Both the position numbers and the translations under genes were made by a program. Under the pieces are notes generated by a model. That model searched no databases. It saw only the letters and a list, made by a program, of their open reading frames with translations, and was not told the origin of the DNA. This document shows positions 1-8,722 of a stretch of 64,000 nucleotides of DNA, piece by piece; the first letter of the stretch is position 1, and every line of letters starts with the position of its first letter. Where the stretch lies: the NCBI RefSeq assembly GCF_026344005.1, contig NZ_JAPKNH010000007.1, positions 186,001 through 250,000 on the forward strand. Direction: 5' to 3'. The stretch is from Kaistia terrae (GTDB taxonomy: Bacteria; Pseudomonadota; Alphaproteobacteria; Rhizobiales; Kaistiaceae).

Positions 1-978
1 CTCGACGGCTACCGGCTGACCGACCTCTCGGCCGAGGAAGGCGACCACGTCAAGGCAGGGCAGGTGCTGGCGCGCCTCTCGACCGACATGCTCGACGTCC
101 AGCTTGCCCAGAACGAATCCTCGCTCGCCCGCAATGACGCGGCCATCGCGCAGGCCAAGAGCCAGATCGCGGAAGCCACCGCCATCGAGGCGATGGCGAT
201 CGCCGCCCTTGATCGCGGACAATCCCTCAAGACCAAGGGATTTGTCGCCCAGGACGCGCTCGACGCACGCGAATCGACCGCCAAGACGGCGGCCGCCCGC
301 CGCGACGCCGCGGCGCAGGGCCTGGCGCTTGCAGAAGCCGACAAGACCCTGACCGAGGCCCAGCGCCGCGAATTGCAACTGCGCGTCTCCAAGACGGAGA
401 TCAAGGCCCCCACCGACGGTCTCGTGCTGTCGCGCTCCGCCCGCATCGGCGCCATCGTCTCTGGCGGCGGCGAACCGCTGTTCCGCTTGGCTGAAGACGG
501 CGCCATTGAGCTCGAAGCGCAGGTCCCGGAAGCCGAACTGGCGCAGATCGCCGTCGGCCAGCCGGTGACCATCACCGTCCAGGGTATCCCGAACGGGATC
601 AAGGGCACGGTACGCCTCGTCTCGCCCAAGATCGACAACACCAGCCGCCTCGGCCGCCTGCGCGTGGCGCTGCCGCCCGACGTCAAGGTCAATGCCGGAG
701 CCTTCGCGCGCGGCACGGTTGAGCTCGCCCGGCATGAAAGCGTGACGATCCCCGTCTCGGCAGTGGTCACCACCGCTGGCGAAGCAACGGCGCAGATCGT
801 GGTCGACGGCAAGGTGCGGACTCGGCCGATCCAGACCGGCATTTCCGGCAAGGGCCTGATTGAGGTCGTCGAAGGCATTTCCGTCGGCGACTCCGTGATC
901 CTGCGCGCCGGCACCTTCGTGCGCGACGGCGACGCCGTCACCGCAGTCGAAGCGCCGAGCGAGGGAGCGAAGGGATGA
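1..978 (+). CDS. RND efflux periplasmic adaptor (membrane fusion protein), 5' end missing
   Basis: The reading frame is open from base 1, so the N-terminus, with any signal peptide, lies outside the window; 325 codons are visible. The first visible residues (EEGDHVKAGQVLARL) are the first half of a biotinyl/lipoyl-like hairpin. An alpha-helical coiled coil follows (about residues 30-125), then the second lipoyl half near SKTEIKAPTDGLVLSRSA, and beta-barrel and membrane-proximal domains to the C-terminus. This is the domain order of HlyD/AcrA-type adaptors that link an RND pump to an outer-membrane channel. The stop codon overlaps the start of the pump gene (ATGA), indicating translational coupling. 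No outer-membrane factor is visible. Substrate unknown. Confidence 0.9.
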   Translation, partial: LDGYRLTDLSAEEGDHVKAGQVLARLSTDMLDVQLAQNESSLARNDAAIAQAKSQIAEATAIEAMAIAALDRGQSLKTKGFVAQDALDARESTAKTAAARRDAAAQGLALAEADKTLTEAQRRELQLRVSKTEIKAPTDGLVLSRSARIGAIVSGGGEPLFRLAEDGAIELEAQVPEAELAQIAVGQPVTITVQGIPNGIKGTVRLVSPKIDNTSRLGRLRVALPPDVKVNAGAFARGTVELARHESVTIPVSAVVTTAGEATAQIVVDGKVRTRPIQTGISGKGLIEVVEGISVGDSVILRAGTFVRDGDAVTAVEAPSEGAKG

Positions 979-3900
979 GCTGGAACTTTTCCGCCTGGGC
1001 GATCCGCAATCCGGTCCCGCCCATTCTCCTCTTCGTCGTCCTCTGCGCCTTCGGCATCATCTCCTTCATGGGACTGCCGATCACGCGCTTTCCCAACATC
1101 GACGTGCCCGTCATCTCGGTGACGGTCACCGACGCCGGCACCGCGCCGGCCGAGTTGGAGACGCAGGTCACCAAGAAGGTCGAGGACGCGGTTGCCGCCA
1201 TCACCGGCGTCAAGCATGTCAGTTCAACCATCACGGACGGCCAATCGTCGACCGGTATCGAGTTCCGGCTCGAGGTCAACACCGACCGTGCGCTGAACGA
1301 CGTCAAGGATGCCATCGCCAAGATACGCGGCGACCTGCCCCGCACCGTCGACGAACCGATCATCCAGCGCATCGACGTCGAGAACCAGTCGATCATCACC
1401 TACGGCGCGCTGGCGCCGACCATGTCGCCGGAGCAGCTTTCCTGGTTCATCGACGACAGCGTCATCCGCGATTTGCAGGCGCTGAAGGGCGTCGGCCGCG
1501 TCGAGCGCATGGGTGGCGTGACCCGCGAAATCCAGATCCGCCTTGATCCCGACCGCCTGATGGCGCTGGGCGTCACGGCGGCCGACGTCAATCGCCAGCT
1601 CCAGATCACCAATGTCGATCTCGCCGGCGGCAAGAGCGAAGTCGGCAGCCAGGAACAGACCATCCGCACCCTTGCCGGCGCCAAGTCGATCGAGGATCTC
1701 GCCAATGCGCGGATCGTCATCTCGGGCGGCCGCGAGGTCCGTCTCGGCAATCTCGGCACAGTCGAGGACCATTGGGAGGAGCCGAAATCCTTCGCTCGCC
1801 TCGACGGCAAGCCCGTCGTCGCACTGGCGATCTACCGCGCCAAGGGCGCCAGCGATGCCTCTGTCGCCGATGTCGTCGACGCCAAGATTGCCGAAATCGG
1901 CCAGACCCATCCCGACGTCACCTTCTCGGTGATCGACAACACCGTCCACTACACCTACGGCAATTACGAAAGCGCGATGGATACCCTCTATGAGGGATCG
2001 GTCCTCGCCATCCTCGTCGTGCTCCTGTTCCTGCGTGACTGGCGCGCGACGCTTGTCGCGGCGATTGCCTTGCCGCTGTCGGCGATCCCGACCTTCTGGG
2101 CCTTGTCGATGCTGGGCTTCTCACTCAACCTCATCAGCCTGCTCGGCATCACGCTGGTCACCGGCATTCTCGTCGACGACGCCATCGTCGAGATCGAGAA
2201 CATCGTCCGCCATACCCGCATGGGCAAGAAACCTTATCGGGCGGCGCTGGAGGCGGCCGACGAGATCGGCCTCGCCGTTATCGCGATCTCGGCGACGATC
2301 ATTGCGATCTTCGCACCGGTCTCCTTCATGGGCGGTATTGCCGGCCAGTATTTCAAGCAATTCGGCCTGACCGTCGCCATCGCGGTGTTCTTCTCGTTGC
2401 TCGTTGCCCGCCTGATCACGCCGATGATGGCCGCCTATTTCATGCGCGCGCCCTATGTCGGCGACGGCTCCGATGGCGAACCGATCTATGGCGGCTTCCT
2501 GAACGATCTCGGCCGCAAGCTCAGGGCCATGATCCCCATCGCCGTGGTAATCGGCCTCGGTGCGCTCGTGCTGCAGATCACCGGCGAGGCACTGACCGGC
2601 GTACCGTTGCTTGGCACCCTGGCCGAACGCGTCGTGTCGATCGGCTGGACCAAGATTGCGCTTGGCGCCCTGGCGCTCGCCGCCGGCTTCGCCCTCGTGC
2701 GCGCCTGGCTCGGCCAGCCGCATCCGATGGAGGAGCATGACGGCCTGATCATGCGGATGTACACCGGCCTGCTCCGCGGGACGCTCGCCCGCGGCATGCG
2801 CTGGGTGACGCTTGGCGCTGGTATCGCCACCTTTGCCGTCTCGATCTGGGCGATGGGCCTGCTGCCGTCGGAATTCATCCCGGAAGGCGATGAGGGCCGT
2901 CTCGCGGTTTCCGTCGAACTGCCGCCAGGAACCGGGCTGGCCGAGACCACTGTCACCACCGACAAGATCGCCGCCGCACTGGGGCAATTGCCGCAGATCC
3001 GCAACGTCTTTGTCATGGGCGGCACTTCGCCCACCGGAACGCTGGAAACCCGCCGCGCCGCCGTCATCCTCGAACTGGTGCCGAAGGCGGAGCGCACGGT
3101 CAGCCAGAAGGACATGAAGCCGCTCGTCGCTTCCGTGCTTTCGACCATTCCCGACATCCGCTTCTACGTCGTCAACGAACGCGGCGACCGCGAAACGACC
3201 ATCGCCGTCACCGGCCCCGATGGCGACGGCGTCGCCAAGGCCTCCGGTGATCTTGAGGCGGCGATGAAGGCCGATCCGATGTTCCTGAACCCGGTCGCGC
3301 TCTCCTCCTTCGCGCGTCCGGAAATCCGCATCGTGCCGAAGCTGGACGAGGCATCCGCGCTCGGCATCGCCCCGGATCGGATCTCGGAGACCATCCGCGT
3401 CGCCACCACCGGCGACGCCGACGCCAACTTGGCCAAGTTCACCGTCGATGGCCGCCAGGTGCCGATCCGGGTCGAGTTGGATCGGATTGCCCGTTCCGAT
3501 CTGTCGATCCTGTCGGCGCTGCGCGTGCCGTTGCCGGCCGGCGGTTCGGTTCCGCTCGCCACCGTCGCCGATGTCAGCTTCGGCCAGGGCCCGGCGACGA
3601 TCGAACGCTTCGATCGCGAGCGGCTGGTCAAGGTCGGCACCGACATGGCCAAGGGCTTTACGTCCGGCCAGGGCACGGAGCGGATCAAGACGATGGACGT
3701 CGTCAAGAACTTCCCGGATGGCGTCCGGCTGCAGGAGACGGGCGATTCCGAGGCCCAGGCCGAGGTCTTTTCCGCCTTCGGCGTCGCCATGGGCTCCGGC
3801 ATTCTGCTGGTCTTCGTCGTGCTGATCATCCTGTTCAACAGTGTGTTCCAGCCGCTCACCATCCTTGCCTCGCTGCCGCTCTCGATCGGCGGCGTGGTGG

Positions 3901-4388
3901 CAGCGCTGCTCCTGACCAACAACGCCTTTTCCATGCCGGTCATCATCGGCATGCTGATGCTGATGGGCATCGTCACCAAGAACGCGATCATGCTGGTCGA
4001 TTTCGCGGTCGAGCAGGTCAAGCACGGCATGGACCGCAAGGAAGCGATCATCGACGCCGGCCGCAAGCGCGCTCGGCCGATCGTGATGACGACCATCGCC
4101 ATGGGCGCCGGCATGTTGCCGGCGGCGCTGGCATTCGGCGAAGGCGGAGAATTCCGCGCGCCGATGGCGATCGCCGTGATGGGCGGATTGTTCCTGTCGA
4201 CGATCCTGTCGCTCGTCTTCATCCCGTCCGTCTATACGATCATGGACGACCTCTCGCGGCTCGTCGCGCACCTGTTCCATTGGGCCTTCGCGCCGAACGA
4301 GGTCGACGAAGACGAGGCGGATACCGGCCACAAGCCGACCGGCGTCTTGCCGCCGCTCAGCAAGGAACTGCGGATCGCGGCGGAGTAA
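975..4388 (+). CDS. RND efflux pump inner-membrane subunit (HAE1/AcrB-like)
   Basis: A 1137-residue proton-driven efflux permease. It starts with a first transmembrane helix after WNFSAWAIRNPVPPILLFVV, then porter domain 1, TM2-6 with the HAE1 signature GILVDDAIVEIENIV (the Asp pair belongs to the proton relay), porter domain 2 and TM8-12 (GMLMLMGIVTKNAIMLVDF). It overlaps the adaptor gene by 4 bases. The protein is about 90 residues longer than usual (about 1040). The extra sequence lies between TM6 and TM7, about residues 495-600, and contains two additional hydrophobic segments (near MIPIAVVIGLGALVL and KIALGALALAAGFALV). A family A inverted repeat follows the stop and may act as terminator. 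Substrate cannot be read from sequence. Confidence 0.93.
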   Translation: MSWNFSAWAIRNPVPPILLFVVLCAFGIISFMGLPITRFPNIDVPVISVTVTDAGTAPAELETQVTKKVEDAVAAITGVKHVSSTITDGQSSTGIEFRLEVNTDRALNDVKDAIAKIRGDLPRTVDEPIIQRIDVENQSIITYGALAPTMSPEQLSWFIDDSVIRDLQALKGVGRVERMGGVTREIQIRLDPDRLMALGVTAADVNRQLQITNVDLAGGKSEVGSQEQTIRTLAGAKSIEDLANARIVISGGREVRLGNLGTVEDHWEEPKSFARLDGKPVVALAIYRAKGASDASVADVVDAKIAEIGQTHPDVTFSVIDNTVHYTYGNYESAMDTLYEGSVLAILVVLLFLRDWRATLVAAIALPLSAIPTFWALSMLGFSLNLISLLGITLVTGILVDDAIVEIENIVRHTRMGKKPYRAALEAADEIGLAVIAISATIIAIFAPVSFMGGIAGQYFKQFGLTVAIAVFFSLLVARLITPMMAAYFMRAPYVGDGSDGEPIYGGFLNDLGRKLRAMIPIAVVIGLGALVLQITGEALTGVPLLGTLAERVVSIGWTKIALGALALAAGFALVRAWLGQPHPMEEHDGLIMRMYTGLLRGTLARGMRWVTLGAGIATFAVSIWAMGLLPSEFIPEGDEGRLAVSVELPPGTGLAETTVTTDKIAAALGQLPQIRNVFVMGGTSPTGTLETRRAAVILELVPKAERTVSQKDMKPLVASVLSTIPDIRFYVVNERGDRETTIAVTGPDGDGVAKASGDLEAAMKADPMFLNPVALSSFARPEIRIVPKLDEASALGIAPDRISETIRVATTGDADANLAKFTVDGRQVPIRVELDRIARSDLSILSALRVPLPAGGSVPLATVADVSFGQGPATIERFDRERLVKVGTDMAKGFTSGQGTERIKTMDVVKNFPDGVRLQETGDSEAQAEVFSAFGVAMGSGILLVFVVLIILFNSVFQPLTILASLPLSIGGVVAALLLTNNAFSMPVIIGMLMLMGIVTKNAIMLVDFAVEQVKHGMDRKEAIIDAGRKRARPIVMTTIAMGAGMLPAALAFGEGGEFRAPMAIAVMGGLFLSTILSLVFIPSVYTIMDDLSRLVAHLFHWAFAPNEVDEDEADTGHKPTGVLPPLSKELRIAAE

Positions 4389-4410
4389 CGTCGCTCAGGG
4401 CTTTGAAAGA

Positions 4411-4548
4411 GCCTCACCCCAGCCCTCTCCCGCACGCGGGAGAGGGAGCAGACGGCGCCTCGACCTGCCATACGAGGCTCGGCGCCGACATCTGGCCGGC
4501 CGAAAAGCCCTCGCCCGTTCGCGGGAGAGGGTTGGGTGAGGGTCTTGC
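4411..4548. repeat. Intergenic repeat family A, inverted pair (copy A1)
   Basis: The left arm reads CCTCACCCCAGCCCTCTCCC followed by a small hairpin (CTCTCCCGcacGCGGGAGAG). About 70 bases later the motif returns in opposite orientation (GCGGGAGAGGGTTGGGTGAG). The whole unit can fold as a REP-doublet. It lies directly after the RND pump gene, where it may stop transcription. Related copies lie at 13250-13404, 14622-14660 and 33751-33790. Confidence 0.75.
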
Positions 4549-4625
4549 TTCAAGCCCCGCTCGAAACAGGTGACGTCTGGCCTCCCGACGGCCTATCCTG
4601 CGGGCCACGGAGGAAACCAAGAATA

Positions 4626-4934
4626 ATGATCACCCACTGCGTCTTCATCAATTACCGCGCCGACACCACCGCCACGACCAAGGTGGCCATCCTCGACGCG
4701 CTGCTCGCATTGCGCCCCCGGATTGACGGACTGATCAACATCATCGTCGGCAACAACATGAGCCCCGAAGGCCTCGACAAGGGCTTTTCGGAGGGCTTCA
4801 TCGTGACCTTCCGCGATGTCGCGGCGCGTGACCAGTATCTCGTCGACGAAGAGCACGCGAAGGTCGGCGCCGCCATCGTCGCGGCGGCGGAAGGTGGTGT
4901 GGACGGAATCCTGGTTTACGACCTGGAGCACTGA
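4626..4934 (+). CDS. Dabb-family (stress-responsive alpha/beta barrel) protein
   Basis: A 102-residue protein starting MITHCVFINYR and ending in VDGILVYDLEH. Length, the N-terminal strand-forming segment, the central helix region (LLALRPRIDGLINIIVGNN) and the late EGFIVTFRDVAARDQYL segment match the Dabb ferredoxin-like dimeric fold. Members range from stress proteins to small cyclases and oxygenases, so no reaction is assigned. The start at 4626 is chosen because GGAGG lies at 4609-4613 and homologous proteins begin at this strand; a longer frame from 4536 runs through repeat A1 and is unlikely. It sits alone between repeat elements. Confidence 0.82.
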   Translation: MITHCVFINYRADTTATTKVAILDALLALRPRIDGLINIIVGNNMSPEGLDKGFSEGFIVTFRDVAARDQYLVDEEHAKVGAAIVAAAEGGVDGILVYDLEH

Positions 4935-4986
4935 CGGGTTCAGTCCTCCCCGGCGAGATTGCATCCCGCCGCTGGAGCTTCGCTCG

Positions 4987-5008
4987 ACCTCTCCCCCATG
5001 GGAGAGGT
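4987..5008. repeat. Short hairpin related to family A
   Basis: ACCTCTCCC and GGGAGAGGT form a 9-bp stem with a 4-base loop just after the Dabb gene. It resembles the core of family A without its flanking CCTCACCCC arm. Confidence 0.5.
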
Positions 5009-5070
5009 GAAGGGCAACGCCGACAACACGCTCCCCTGAGCGCTCCGAAACCGGATGCCCCCCACTCGGT

Positions 5071-5171
5071 CGTCATCCCTGCGAAAGCAGGGATCCATGT
5101 CGACGACCGCACGGGAGCCCCACGCGGCGCGCGATCCGGCTAAGTGGATCCCTGCTTTCGCAGGGATGACG
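5071..5171. repeat. Intergenic repeat family B (copy B1), 101 bp
   Basis: Begins CGTCATCCCTGCGAAAGCAG and ends with the inverted sequence CTGCTTTCGCAGGGATGACG. Each end is itself a hairpin. It lies between the Dabb gene and the 3' end of dnaE2 (convergent genes). Copies B2 (14702-14803) and B3 (20990-21091) have nearly identical length and ends. Confidence 0.8.
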
Positions 5172-5226
5172 AAGAGCGTGTGACGGCCGTCATCGCGCGG
5201 GACCCACGTTTTGCTTCGCTCTTCCC

Positions 5227-8200
5227 TCAATGAAAATCACGCGATTTCGGGATGATGCGGACGTTGCGCGGATGGCTGCCGGGGTGGCTCGGGCGACTCG
5301 GATGGGCGAATTCGTCGGCGCGGGCAGGATCTAGCCTCGGCCGGCGGTCCTCGGCGAGATGATCGAGATCGCCGGTTCGATCGACCAGCCTCTTTGCCAC
5401 CAGATGGACGATCCCTTCCGGGCTCTTCTGGATCTGGCCCTCGACCAGCACCAGCTTGGCGCCGATGATGGTGCGGCGGAACTCGTCGAACAGCCGCGTC
5501 CAGACCACGACATTGACGATGCCGGTCTCGTCCTCGAGCGTCATGAACACGACATTGCCCTTGCCCGGCCGCTGGCGCACCAGCACGACGCCGGCCGTCC
5601 GCGCCCACTGGCCATCCCGAAGCGCCGTGATCGCGGCGGCCGACAGGATCCGCTCGCTGGTATAGCGCTCGCGCAAGAAGCTCATCGGATGCGCCTTCAG
5701 CGAAAGCCGCAGCGTCTGGTAGTCGGCGACGACATGCTCGGAGAGCGGCATGATGGGCAGCGGCATGTCCTGCTCCCGACCCAGTTCGGCCGCGTCGGCG
5801 GCGGCGAAGAGCGGTAGGATTTCGGCGCTCGGCAGGCGGCGCACTTCCCAGAGCCCCTGCCGCCGGTCGAGGCCGAGCGAACGCAGCGCATCGGCGTCGG
5901 CGAGTTTTTCATAGGCGCGCCGCTCGAGCTCCGTGTGGCGGACGAGATCGTCCATCGCCGCGAAGCCGGCGCCGCGCCGTGCCGCGATCGTCTTCGCCCA
6001 GTCCTCGCGGAAGCCGTCGATCTGGCGAAGGCCGAGGCGCAGCGCCAGCCCCTTTTCCGTCGGCTCCAGCGTGTTGTCCCAGAAGCTCGCATTGATATCG
6101 ACGGGATGGATCGGCACGTCGTGATCGGCGGCGTCGCGCACGATCTGCGCCGGAGCGTAGAAGCCCATCGGCTGCGAATTCAGCAGCGCGGCGGCGAAGG
6201 CGGCCGGGTGATGGCACTTGATCCAGGCCGAGACATAGACGAGGCGGGCAAAGCTCGCGGCATGGCTTTCGGGAAAACCATATTCGCCAAAGCCCTTGAT
6301 CTGCTCGAAGCAGCCATGGGCGAAGGCGGGATCATAGCCGCGCGCGATCATGCGGCCGACCATCTTCTCCTCATAGCGATGGATGGTGCCATTGTGCCGG
6401 AACGTCGCCATGGCGCGGCGCAGTCCGTTCGCCTCGTTGCCGGTGAACTTCGCAGCGACCATGGCGAGCTTCATTGCCTGTTCCTGGAAGATCGGCACGC
6501 CCAGCGTCCGGGACAGAACCTCCTTCAGTTCGTCGGGATGGCCATGCTCCGGCGCCGGTGACGGATAGGTCGCCTCTTCCAAGCCAGCCCGTCGTTTCAG
6601 ATAGGGATGCACCATGTTGCCCTGGATCGGACCGGGCCGGACGATCGCCACCTGGATGACGAGATCATAGAATTTTCGCGGTTGCAGGCGCGGCAGCATG
6701 TTCATCTGCGCCCGGCTCTCGACCTGGAAGACGCCGATCGAGTCGCCCTTGCAGAGCATGTCGTAGACGGCAAGGTCTTCATTATCGATGGTATGGAGCT
6801 CGTAGCGCTTGCCACCCATATCGGCGATCAGGTCGAACGCCTTGCGGATGCAGGTCAGCATGCCGAGCGCCAGGATATCGACCTTCATCATGTTGACGGT
6901 GTCGATATCGTCCTTGTCCCATTCGATGAAACTTCTGTCCTTCATCGCTGCCGGGCCGCTCGGCACCAGGTCGTTCAAAAGCTTCTCGGTCAGCACGAAG
7001 CCGCCGACATGCTGCGACAGGTGACGCGGAAAGCCGCGCAGTTCCATCGCCAGTTTCACCGCGCGCTCGACCTCCGGATTTCTTGGATCGAGGCCGGAAT
7101 CGCTGATATGCTTGTCCTGGATGGCCGAGCCCCAGCCGCCGCCCCAGACCGTGCCGCCGAGCGCGACGATGACGTCCTCCGAGAGCCCCAGCGCCTTGCC
7201 GACCTCGCGAATGGCGCTTTTCGTCCGGTAGGAAATGACGGTAGCGCAGATCGCGGCGCGGTCGCGGCCATAGCGTTCATAGATGAACTGGATCACCTCC
7301 TCGCGCCGCTCATGCTCGAAATCGACGTCGATATCCGGCGGCTCCTCGCGCTCCGACGACAGGAAGCGCTCGAACAGGAGCTGGTGCTTGACCGGGTCGA
7401 CCGAGGTGACGCCCAGGCAATAGCAGACGGCGGAATTGGCCGCCGACCCCCGCCCCTGGCAAAGAATGCCGACGCTGCGGGCGAAGACAACGATGTCGTG
7501 TACGGTAATGAAATAGGCGGCGTAGTTCCGCTCCCGGATCAGCGCGAATTCCTTGGCGAGCGTCGCGCGGACATCGGCCGGGATGCCATCCGGATAATGG
7601 CGCTCCGCCCCCTGCCACGTCAGGATTTCCAGATAGTCCTGCGGGCTCATGCCGGGCGGCACCGCCTCGTGCGGATATTCGTATTTTATCTCGTCGAGGG
7701 TGAAGGTGATCCGCTTCAGGAAGCGCATCGTCTCGCCGATGGCGCTCGGAAAATCGCGGAACAGCCGCGCCATCTCGAAGCCGGGCTTCAGATGCCGCTC
7801 GGCATTCGCCTGCAGCAAGCGCCCCGCCTTCTCGATCGTCGTCTTCTCACGGATACAGGTCAGGATGTCCTGCAAGGGACGACGCTCCGGCGCGTGATAA
7901 ACCACGTCGTTGACGGCGATGAGCGGCAGCCGGCTCTCGCGCGAAATCTCCGTGAGGGCGGCGAGCCGGCGGCGATCGTCGCCCTTGCGGTAGAGCACGG
8001 CGGCGATCCACGCGCGGCCCGATGCCAGACCGGCGAGTTTTCGCGCCGCGGCGGCAAAATCAGCAGGCACCCGGGCGGGCGGCATCAGGATGAACAGCGA
8101 GCCTTCCGCATGCGCCGCGAGATCCTCGAAATCGAGATGGCATTCGCCCTTCGGCGCACGACGCTTGCCGAGGCTCAGAAACTGGCAAAGCCGACTATAG

Positions 8201-8481
8201 GCGGCGAGATCCACGGGATAAGCGAGGATATCCGGGGTGCCATCGCGAAACACCAGCCGGACGCCGACGACGAGGCGAAACCCGGCAGCCCGCGTGTTGC
8301 CATAGTCCTCGCTGGACCACGCATCATGTGCCCGGACGATGCCGGCAAAAGTGTTGCGGTCGGCTATGCCGATGCCCTTCAGCCCCAATCCATGCGCCTG
8401 CACGATCAGCTCATAGGCATGCGCCCCGCCCTCCAGGAAGGAGAAGTTCGACATCACGGCGAGTTCGGCGTAGGCGGTCAT
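5227..8481 (-). CDS. dnaE2: Error-prone DNA polymerase III alpha subunit DnaE2 (ImuC)
   Basis: A 1084-residue C-family polymerase, the usual DnaE2 length. The N-terminal PHP domain starts AYAELAVMSNFSFLEGG and contains GLKGIGIADRNTFAGIV. The palm carries the acidic motifs PPDIDVDFEHERRE and MMKVDILALGML, followed by the finger/thumb, HhH and OB domains (GNVVFMTLEDETGIVNVVVW). It performs damage-induced translesion synthesis with ImuA and ImuB and is the catalytic member of the mutasome. The ATG at 8481 (MTAYAEL) is chosen over an upstream in-frame extension because it matches the start of the PHP domain. It is third in the imuA-imuB-dnaE2 order, but a family C inverted repeat fills the 241-base gap to imuB. 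Confidence 0.96.
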   Translation of the reverse strand: MTAYAELAVMSNFSFLEGGAHAYELIVQAHGLGLKGIGIADRNTFAGIVRAHDAWSSEDYGNTRAAGFRLVVGVRLVFRDGTPDILAYPVDLAAYSRLCQFLSLGKRRAPKGECHLDFEDLAAHAEGSLFILMPPARVPADFAAAARKLAGLASGRAWIAAVLYRKGDDRRRLAALTEISRESRLPLIAVNDVVYHAPERRPLQDILTCIREKTTIEKAGRLLQANAERHLKPGFEMARLFRDFPSAIGETMRFLKRITFTLDEIKYEYPHEAVPPGMSPQDYLEILTWQGAERHYPDGIPADVRATLAKEFALIRERNYAAYFITVHDIVVFARSVGILCQGRGSAANSAVCYCLGVTSVDPVKHQLLFERFLSSEREEPPDIDVDFEHERREEVIQFIYERYGRDRAAICATVISYRTKSAIREVGKALGLSEDVIVALGGTVWGGGWGSAIQDKHISDSGLDPRNPEVERAVKLAMELRGFPRHLSQHVGGFVLTEKLLNDLVPSGPAAMKDRSFIEWDKDDIDTVNMMKVDILALGMLTCIRKAFDLIADMGGKRYELHTIDNEDLAVYDMLCKGDSIGVFQVESRAQMNMLPRLQPRKFYDLVIQVAIVRPGPIQGNMVHPYLKRRAGLEEATYPSPAPEHGHPDELKEVLSRTLGVPIFQEQAMKLAMVAAKFTGNEANGLRRAMATFRHNGTIHRYEEKMVGRMIARGYDPAFAHGCFEQIKGFGEYGFPESHAASFARLVYVSAWIKCHHPAAFAAALLNSQPMGFYAPAQIVRDAADHDVPIHPVDINASFWDNTLEPTEKGLALRLGLRQIDGFREDWAKTIAARRGAGFAAMDDLVRHTELERRAYEKLADADALRSLGLDRRQGLWEVRRLPSAEILPLFAAADAAELGREQDMPLPIMPLSEHVVADYQTLRLSLKAHPMSFLRERYTSERILSAAAITALRDGQWARTAGVVLVRQRPGKGNVVFMTLEDETGIVNVVVWTRLFDEFRRTIIGAKLVLVEGQIQKSPEGIVHLVAKRLVDRTGDLDHLAEDRRPRLDPARADEFAHPSRPSHPGSHPRNVRIIPKSRDFH

Positions 8482-8539
8482 AGCGCCTCCGTCATCATCC
8501 GTGCCCTGCCTTCGCACAACGGTCTTGTCGACCTTCGAC

Positions 8540-8681
8540 CATCATCCTGAGGTGCCCGGCAAAGCCGGGCCTCGAAGGAGGATCCAGCGAGCGCCGTACT
8601 GCCTGCATTCGTCTGCACATTGCGGCGTCCCGCTGGATCCTCCTTCGAGGCTTCGCTGACGCGAAGCACCTCAGGATGATG
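8540..8681. repeat. Intergenic repeat family C, inverted pair (copy C1)
   Basis: The left end CATCATCCTGAGGTGCCCGG contains a GCCCGGcaaaGCCGGGC hairpin and runs on to CTCGAAGGAGGATCCAGCG. The right end is the reverse complement (CGCTGGATCCTCCTTCGAGG ... CACCTCAGGATGATG). The element is 142 bp and sits between imuB and dnaE2, inside what is an operon in other alphaproteobacteria. A degenerate relative lies near 33846-33957. Confidence 0.78.
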
Positions 8682-8722
8682 GCTGAGGTTGATCAGCAGG
8701 GGTGAGGATTTTGTCTGCCCCT

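Noticed and set aside
2121-4331. 736-codon open frame on the minus strand
   Set aside because: Antisense to the RND pump gene, which has full family motifs. The translation is Asp/Arg/His-rich with no domain, as expected for the shadow of a GC-rich gene.
4411-5171. Repeat-dense stretch considered as a CRISPR array or IS remnant
   Set aside because: Repeats are inverted pairs with unequal spacing, with no regular spacers, no transposase and no target-site duplication.
6607-8550. 647-codon open frame on the plus strand
   Set aside because: Antisense to dnaE2; composition typical of a shadow frame, no motifs, no ribosome site of note.
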